From Xanthobacter oligotrophicus (GTDB taxonomy: Bacteria > Pseudomonadota > Alphaproteobacteria > Rhizobiales > Xanthobacteraceae): a stretch of 64,000 nt of DNA. Both the position numbers and the translations under genes were made by a program. This document shows positions 59,226 through 64,000 of the stretch, piece after piece. The stretch covers positions 248,001 through 312,000 of the forward strand of contig NZ_VTTL01000004.1 in assembly GCF_008364685.1 (NCBI RefSeq), read 5' to 3'. The stretch's first letter is position 1. Each line of letters begins with the position of its first letter. The notes under the pieces were generated by a model. It did not search any database and was not told where the DNA came from. It saw only the letters and a list, made by a program, of their open reading frames with translations.

Positions 59226-60113
59226 TCAGAACAGCAGGCGCTGCGACTGATTTTGCGCCGTGTTCCGCAGGAAATGCCAGGTTGCCTGCACCCGCGCGCT
59301 GTGCTTGAGCTCGATGGGCATCAGCATCCAATAGGTCCGCTGGAAGCTCACGGTCTCGCCCAGAACGGCGCGAAAGCCGTCCTTGCCGTTGACCAGATAG
59401 CTCGGCAGGATCGCGATCCCCGCGCCCGCTGCGACGGCGGACATCTGCGAGAAGATGCTGGTGCTGCGAAAGCTGCTGCACGCGGACTGGACGATATCCC
59501 AGATTGCGGGCAGGCCCTTGGCCGGCCCGGCCTCCTCGATGTATCCCACGAATTGATGGGGCCTCAGGTCGGCGAGAGAGGCGATGTTTGGAAACCTGTC
59601 CAGGTATTGCGGTGATGAATACAGTTTAAGAGTGTAGTCGAACAGCTTCGTGATCAGGTAAGGCCCGCGCTCGGGCCTGTCGATGGTGATCACGATGTCC
59701 GCCTCGTTGCGGGCGAGCTGGATGGGACGGGGCTGCACGATGAGATCGACGAACAGGCCGGGGTGCGCCTGCCGGAGTTCGGCGATGTAAGGGGGCAGCA
59801 CCCCGACCCCGAACCCTTCGGTGCACCCCACGCGCACCACGCCCGCCACCTTGTCCGCCGGATCGGCGAGGTCCTCGTCGATGCCTCGAAAGACGTCCTC
59901 GATGGATTGGGCTTCCACCAGCAGGGTCTGGCCCTTGCGCGTCAGCTCATGGCCGGAGGCGGTGCGGTTGAACAGCGGGGCTCCCACCGCAAGCTCCAGC
60001 CGCTGGATCCGCCGGGACACGGTGGTGTGCTTCACGTCCAGCCGGCGTGCGGCTTCCGTCAGCGTGCGCGTGCGCGCGAGCTCCAGAAAATACCTGAGGT
60101 CGTCCCATTCCAT
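59226..60113 (-). CDS. LysR-family transcriptional regulator, divergent from the second HIBADH-like gene
   Basis: Regulator of 295 aa from the ATG at 60113 (MEWDDLRYFLELARTRTLTEAA). The HTH RRLDVKHTTVSRRIQRLE resembles that of the LysR at 31844, and both face HIBADH-like genes. The effector domain begins near AGVVRVGCTEGFGVGVLPPYI. It likely controls the divergent dehydrogenase-binding protein cluster. An upstream in-frame leader to 60182 is not convincing. Confidence 0.87.
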   Translation of the reverse strand: MEWDDLRYFLELARTRTLTEAARRLDVKHTTVSRRIQRLELAVGAPLFNRTASGHELTRKGQTLLVEAQSIEDVFRGIDEDLADPADKVAGVVRVGCTEGFGVGVLPPYIAELRQAHPGLFVDLIVQPRPIQLARNEADIVITIDRPERGPYLITKLFDYTLKLYSSPQYLDRFPNIASLADLRPHQFVGYIEEAGPAKGLPAIWDIVQSACSSFRSTSIFSQMSAVAAGAGIAILPSYLVNGKDGFRAVLGETVSFQRTYWMLMPIELKHSARVQATWHFLRNTAQNQSQRLLF

Positions 60114-60177
60114 AATCGGTGCGCCCGCTTCGGCCTGTGCATTTTTGAACACTACCCTTGCGTCGGCGGGAGGTTCA

Positions 60178-60196
60178 AGCACGCGGGGCGCGTGCT
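60178..60196. promoter_or_regulatory. AGCACGCG-GGG-CGCGTGCT inverted repeat in LysR/HIBADH gap
   Basis: A perfect 8-bp inverted repeat with a 3-base centre lies 65 bases upstream of the LysR start and 133 bases before the divergent dehydrogenase. Its position suits a LysR recognition site, though LysR boxes are usually T-N11-A. Confidence 0.4.
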
Positions 60197-60328
60197 ACCC
60201 AATCGATCCAGAGGGTGCCGTCCGCAGAGCGCGAAGGCAGGTGATGCCGCAAGACGCTTAACCGGTTGCCATGTGCAATCAGCCATGTGCGACGGGCAAG
60301 ATCGGACGCGCCCCGGGGAGGAACCGTA

Positions 60329-61222
60329 ATGCGGAAGATTGCCTTCATCGGCCTGGGAAACATGGGTTTCCCCATGGCCGCCAACCTGCTGCGCGCAGGC
60401 TATGACGTATCTGCCTACGACATCTCGACCGCCACCGTGGAACGCCTTGCCGCGTCCGGCGCCCGTGGCGCGGCAAGCCCGCGTGACGCGGCCGACGGCG
60501 CCGAGGCGATCATCACCATGGTGCCGAACGGCAAGGTGGTTTCAGACCTCTATCTGGGGGCGGACGGGCTCATCGCCGCCCTTCAGTGGCGTCCGCTGCT
60601 CATCGATTGCTCCACCATCGCACCGGAAACGGCGCGTTCGGTGGCGGCGGCCGCGGCTTCCGCCGGCTTCGCCATGATCGATGCGCCGGTGTCCGGTGGG
60701 GTGCAGCGCGCCGCCGACGGCACGTTGAGCTTCATGGTCGGCGGCAGCGCGCAAGCACTGGCGACCGCACGCGAACTGCTGGAGCGCATGGGCAGCTTCA
60801 TCGTTCACGCCGGCGGCAACGGCAGCGGCCAGGCGGCGAAGATCTGCAACAACATGCTGGCGGCCGTGACCATGGCCGGCACCGCCGAGGTGCTGGAACT
60901 TGGGGTGCGCAACGGGCTCGATCCCGCCGTTCTCTCGGCCATCATGCAGAAGAGCTCGGGCGGCAACTTCTTCCTCGATCGCTGGAACCCGTGGCCGAAC
61001 GTGATGCCGGATGCCCCGGCCAGCAAGGGCTACGCCGCCGGCTTCCAGCTGTCCCTGATGCTCAAGGACCTCGGCCTCGCGCTGGAAAATGCGCGCGCCC
61101 ACGGCGCCGCCGTGCCGCTCGGCGCGCTGGCGCAGAGCCTCTACGCCATCCGCTCCAAGGAAGACGGCGCCGGCGCATCCGACTTCTCCTGCATCCAGAC
61201 CCTCTATTCGCACGGCGCGTGA
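60329..61222 (+). CDS. 3-hydroxyisobutyrate dehydrogenase-like NAD(P)-dependent oxidoreductase (second copy)
   Basis: A 297-aa beta-hydroxyacid dehydrogenase with GLGNMGFPMAANL at the N-terminus, DAPVSGGVQRAADGTLSFMVGG and the catalytic Lys in GSGQAAKICNNM. A strong GGGGAGGAA ribosome-binding site supports the start. The gene is followed by a methylmalonate-semialdehyde-dehydrogenase-like enzyme, which together match the end of valine breakdown: 3-hydroxyisobutyrate to methylmalonate semialdehyde to propionyl-CoA. Confidence 0.88.
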   Translation: MRKIAFIGLGNMGFPMAANLLRAGYDVSAYDISTATVERLAASGARGAASPRDAADGAEAIITMVPNGKVVSDLYLGADGLIAALQWRPLLIDCSTIAPETARSVAAAAASAGFAMIDAPVSGGVQRAADGTLSFMVGGSAQALATARELLERMGSFIVHAGGNGSGQAAKICNNMLAAVTMAGTAEVLELGVRNGLDPAVLSAIMQKSSGGNFFLDRWNPWPNVMPDAPASKGYAAGFQLSLMLKDLGLALENARAHGAAVPLGALAQSLYAIRSKEDGAGASDFSCIQTLYSHGA

Positions 61223-61256
61223 GCGCTCTCCAAACTCAAGAAAGAGAACGCGCTGT

Positions 61257-61285
61257 CCGATCAGCTTGCGACGCAAGCTGATCGG
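61257..61285 (+). repeat. Perfect 14-bp inverted repeat between HIBADH-like and aldehyde dehydrogenase genes
   Basis: CCGATCAGCTTGCG at 61257-61270 and CGCAAGCTGATCGG at 61272-61285 are exact inverse copies around one base. It may be a mobile intergenic repeat, a processing hairpin or an attenuator 35 bases before the next start. Confidence 0.55.
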
Positions 61286-61319
61286 CGCGTGCTCCAGCCA
61301 CATTCAAGGAACGCACATC

Positions 61320-62819
61320 ATGTACGGCAAGGATCATTACATCGACGGCACCTTCAGCGCCGGTTCCGGAAGCCGGACCGGGGCGGTGTTCAATCCCTCC
61401 ACGGGCGAAGAGATCTATCGCTGCAATTATGCGAACAAGGCGACCGTGGACCAGACGGTGAAGGCGGCTGCGGCCGCCGGGCGCAAGTGGGCCCGCCAGT
61501 CCCAGGCCCGCCGGGTGCAGGTGATCTTCAAGATGCGCGAGCTGGTGCTCGCCAATACGGATGCCATCGCCCGGACCATCGGCCTCGAGCACGGCAAGAC
61601 CATCGACGATGCCAAGGGCGAGATCGGCCGCGCCGTGGAGGCGCTGGAGTTCGCCACCAATGCCGCGCAGGTGACCAAGGGCGAATATTCCTGCAACGTC
61701 GGCGGCGGCATCGACACCTATTCCATCCGCCAGCCGGTGGGCGTGGTGGGCTGTATCGCGCCGTTCAACTTTCCGGCCATGGTCCCCCTGATGATGGGAT
61801 CCATGGCGGTGGCGGTGGGCAACGCCGTGGTGCTGAAGCCGTCCGAGCGCGTGCCCGGCGCCTCGGCCCTCATCAGCGAGCTGTGGCAGCAGGCCGGCCT
61901 GCCCGACGGCGTGTGGAACGTGGTCAACGGCGATGCGGAGGTGGTGGATGCCATGCTTGAGCATCCCGGCATCGCCGCCATCAGCTTCGTCGGCTCCACC
62001 CGCGTGGGCGAGTACATCTACCAGAAGGGCTGTGCGCACAATAAGCGGGTGGCGGCCTATACCGGCGGCAAGAACCACATGGTGGTGATGCCCGACGCCG
62101 ACCTTGAGGCGGCGGCGGCGGCCTTCGTCAGTGCCGCCTATGGTTCCGCCAGCCAGCGCTGCATGGCCATCTCGCTCCTCGTCGCGGTAGGCGAGGAGAC
62201 CGCCAGCAAGCTGCGCGACCTGGTGGTGCCCATGGTGCGCAAGCTGCGCGTCGGCGCCTATGACGACACGACGGCGGACTTCGGCCCGGTGGTGACCGCT
62301 GCCGCCAAGAAGACGGTGGAGGACGCGATCCAGCGGGCGGTGGCCGAGGGCGCGGAACTGGTGGTCGACGGCTCGGCGGCTGGCGCGGACAAGCCGGGCT
62401 TCTATGTCGGCGCCTCCCTGGTCGACCATGTGACCGTGGACATGCAGATGTGGAAGGAAGAGATCTTCGGGCCGGTGCGCGGCCTGATGCGGGTGAAGAG
62501 CCTGGACGAGGCGATCGAGGTGGTGAATGCGCATGAATACGGCAACGGCGCGGTCATCTTCACCCGCAGCGGTCAGGCCGGGCAGCGGTTCTGCGCGGAT
62601 GTGGAGGCCGGCATGCTGGGCGTGAACGTGCCGGTGCCGGTGCCGGTCGGGTATCACAATTTCGGCGGCCTTCGCCGGTCGAAGTTCGGCGACGCCCACA
62701 TGTTCGGCCCGGATGCCGCGCGCTTCTACACCAAGATGAAGACCATCTCCCAGCGGTGGCCCGAGCCTGATGCGCAGGAAGAGCGCGCGCTCTCCTTCGC
62801 CTTCCCCAGCAACGATTGA
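61320..62819 (+). CDS. mmsA: CoA-acylating methylmalonate-semialdehyde dehydrogenase-like protein (499 aa)
   Basis: Aldehyde dehydrogenase superfamily, MmsA/IolA type. Signatures: APFNFPAMVPLMMGSMAVAVGNAVVLKPSER in segments, FVGSTRVGEYIY, and the nucleophile Cys281 in SASQRCMAIS. The N-terminus DGTFSAGSGSRTGAVFNPSTGEE and the conserved EEIFGPVRGLMRV are also typical. It oxidises methylmalonate or malonate semialdehyde to propionyl- or acetyl-CoA with NAD and CoA. It shares an operon with the HIBADH-like gene and precedes an ABC binding protein. Confidence 0.88.
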   Translation: MYGKDHYIDGTFSAGSGSRTGAVFNPSTGEEIYRCNYANKATVDQTVKAAAAAGRKWARQSQARRVQVIFKMRELVLANTDAIARTIGLEHGKTIDDAKGEIGRAVEALEFATNAAQVTKGEYSCNVGGGIDTYSIRQPVGVVGCIAPFNFPAMVPLMMGSMAVAVGNAVVLKPSERVPGASALISELWQQAGLPDGVWNVVNGDAEVVDAMLEHPGIAAISFVGSTRVGEYIYQKGCAHNKRVAAYTGGKNHMVVMPDADLEAAAAAFVSAAYGSASQRCMAISLLVAVGEETASKLRDLVVPMVRKLRVGAYDDTTADFGPVVTAAAKKTVEDAIQRAVAEGAELVVDGSAAGADKPGFYVGASLVDHVTVDMQMWKEEIFGPVRGLMRVKSLDEAIEVVNAHEYGNGAVIFTRSGQAGQRFCADVEAGMLGVNVPVPVPVGYHNFGGLRRSKFGDAHMFGPDAARFYTKMKTISQRWPEPDAQEERALSFAFPSND

Positions 62820-62826
62820 CGCCTCC

Positions 62827-62865
62827 CCCGCCCGTCCCGGCAGCCGGCGGCGCGGGACGGGCGGG
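62827..62865 (+). terminator. GC-rich hairpin after the semialdehyde dehydrogenase gene
   Basis: CCCGCCCGTCCCG at 62827-62839 and CGGGACGGGCGGG at 62853-62865 form a perfect 13-bp stem 7 bases after the stop codon, before a binding-protein gene. It may separate or stabilise the two messages; no T-run is seen. Confidence 0.5.
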
Positions 62866-62937
62866 CACGACAGTCCGGTCCAAAGAAAGCCGGCGAGACA
62901 AACGCCATAAAAACAAAACAATATTGGGAGAAATGCC

Positions 62938-64000
62938 ATGAAACTGGCGACTTCAATGATCGCCCTGCTCGCGTCCGTTTCGCTGTGCCAGGCGGCAGAT
63001 ATTACGGGCGGCGTCGTGAAAATCGGTGTTCTGAACGATCAGTCGGGGGTGTATTCAGACTTCGGCGGCAAGACATCGGTGGATGCCGCGCGCATGGCGG
63101 TCGAGGACTTCAAGGGCGGGTCAAAGGGCATCAAGGTCGAGATCGTATCCGCAGACCACCAGAGCAAGGCCGACGTGGCATCTGCCACAGCCAAGCGCTG
63201 GTTCGATGTGGATGGCGTGGATGCCATCGCCGACCTCACCAATTCGGCGGTGGCCATCGCCGTCAACACGGTGGCGAAGGAGCGGGGCAAGATCACGCTC
63301 ATGACCGGGCCGCTCAGCACGGCGCTGACCAACGAGAACTGCTCTCCCACCGGTTTCCACTGGGGCTGGGACACCTATTCGCAGGGTGTGGGCACCGCCG
63401 GCGCGCTGACGGCGCAGGGGCAGTCGCGCTGGTTCATCCTGGCGGCGGACTATGCCTTCGGCCGTGCCATGGCGACGGACATCTCCCGCGTCGTCACCGA
63501 GCGGGGCGGGCAGATCGTGGGCAAGGTCAGCCATCCGCTTGATACCGCGGACTTCTCGTCGTTCCTGCTCCAGGCCCAGACCTCCGGTGCGCAGGTGATC
63601 GCGCTGGCGAACGGCGGCACCGATACCATCAACGCCATCAAGCAGGCGGGTGAGTTCGGCATCACCCAGGGCGGGCAGAAGCTGGCCGGCCTCGCCGTGG
63701 TCATCAGCGACGTGCATGCGCTGGGGTTGAAGACCGCACAGGGGCTGGTGGTGACCACGCCGTTCTATTGGGACACCAACGCGGAAACCCGCGCCTTCTC
63801 CAAGCGCTTCTTCGAACGCAACGGCCGGATGCCCGGCGCGGTGCAGGCGGCGACCTACTCCGCCGTGCTGCATTACCTCAAGGCCATCGACGCCGCCGGC
63901 ACCGACGACGGCCCCACCGTCGCCGCCAAAATGCGCGAGATGCCGGTGAACGACGCCTTCGCCCCGAACGGCCGGATCCGCGAGGACGGGCGCATGGTCA
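62938..64000 (+). CDS. Liv-type ABC transporter substrate-binding protein, 3' end cut by window
   Basis: About 354 codons are present up to the window edge. The signal peptide is MKLATSMIALLASVSLCQAA, and the mature part has VKIGVLNDQSGVYSDFGGKTS, AADYAFGRAM and TTPFYWDTN. It is clearly related to the orphan binding protein at 29490-30698 (shared KIGVLNDQSG and similar later segments). A GGGAG ribosome-binding element precedes the start. The remaining 50 or so residues and any permease genes lie to the right. Confidence 0.87.
   Translation, partial: MKLATSMIALLASVSLCQAADITGGVVKIGVLNDQSGVYSDFGGKTSVDAARMAVEDFKGGSKGIKVEIVSADHQSKADVASATAKRWFDVDGVDAIADLTNSAVAIAVNTVAKERGKITLMTGPLSTALTNENCSPTGFHWGWDTYSQGVGTAGALTAQGQSRWFILAADYAFGRAMATDISRVVTERGGQIVGKVSHPLDTADFSSFLLQAQTSGAQVIALANGGTDTINAIKQAGEFGITQGGQKLAGLAVVISDVHALGLKTAQGLVVTTPFYWDTNAETRAFSKRFFERNGRMPGAVQAATYSAVLHYLKAIDAAGTDDGPTVAAKMREMPVNDAFAPNGRIREDGRMV

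Noticed and set aside
61236-62939. Long minus-strand open frame opposite the aldehyde dehydrogenase
   Set aside because: Composition is typical of antisense GC-skewed codons and it covers the well-supported MmsA-like gene completely.
1-64000. CRISPR array, tRNA/attachment site, prophage or defence island
   Set aside because: No regularly spaced repeats, no tRNA-like cloverleaf, no integrase and no phage or nuclease-defence genes were seen.

Overview
The window reads as chromosomal DNA of a GC-rich alphaproteobacterium, most likely Hyphomicrobiales and plausibly Xanthobacteraceae. This is inferred from very high GC, tightly packed operons with ATGA/GTGA stop-start overlaps, a cyclic beta-1,2-glucan synthase (NdvB/ChvB type) at the left edge, many solute-binding-protein transporters with GntR and LysR regulators, and intergenic repeats of the rhizobial CTAGAGC...TTCACGCG type. 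I saw no rRNA, tRNA, CRISPR array or prophage.

0-11 kb: the end of ndvB is followed by an aldoxime/nitrile gene island. A haem-type aldoxime dehydratase follows a solute-binding protein on the minus strand. From the same AT-rich intergenic region a second, closely similar solute-binding protein, LivH, LivM, LivG, LivF and a nitrilase run to the right, followed by a TrmB-type regulator. Aldoxime -> nitrile -> carboxylic acid is thus encoded together with a dedicated importer, around a shared control region rich in GTCGAAA palindromes.

11-21.5 kb: a GntR/FCD regulator faces a VOC protein, a fused alpha-beta E1 of a 2-oxoacid/acetoin dehydrogenase, an E2 with an alpha/beta-hydrolase domain, and a second complete Liv-type ABC importer. 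21.5-33 kb: a GntR regulator faces a TRAP importer (DctP, fused DctQM), an acyl-CoA ligase and a ThDP lyase. A converging minus-strand operon carries a 3-hydroxyisobutyrate-dehydrogenase-like enzyme, an orphan binding protein and a DUF1185 protein, with a divergent LysR. An orphan BrnA-like protein follows.

33-38.7 kb: a seven-gene Mrp-like cation/proton antiporter operon in an unusual arrangement. 38.7-44.2 kb: transglutaminase-like protein, YegD-type Hsp70 and DEAD-box helicase, lying between an IS1182-type fragment and a frameshifted IS5-family element. 44.2-47 kb: LysR with a divergent SDR-VOC-SnoaL-like set. 47-53.2 kb: an ECF sigma factor, membrane anti-sigma candidate and periplasmic sensor, divergent from an RND adaptor and pump.

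53.4-59.1 kb: a polar-amino-acid-type ABC importer facing a UxaA-family dehydratase and a GntR regulator with two winged-helix segments. 59.2-64 kb: a LysR, a second 3-hydroxyisobutyrate-dehydrogenase-like enzyme, a methylmalonate-semialdehyde-dehydrogenase-like enzyme and a binding protein cut by the window end. This last block resembles the 29.5-32.8 kb block and looks like a duplicated regulatory and metabolic cassette. Overall this is a catabolic region devoted to uptake and breakdown of small organic acids and nitrogenous compounds.
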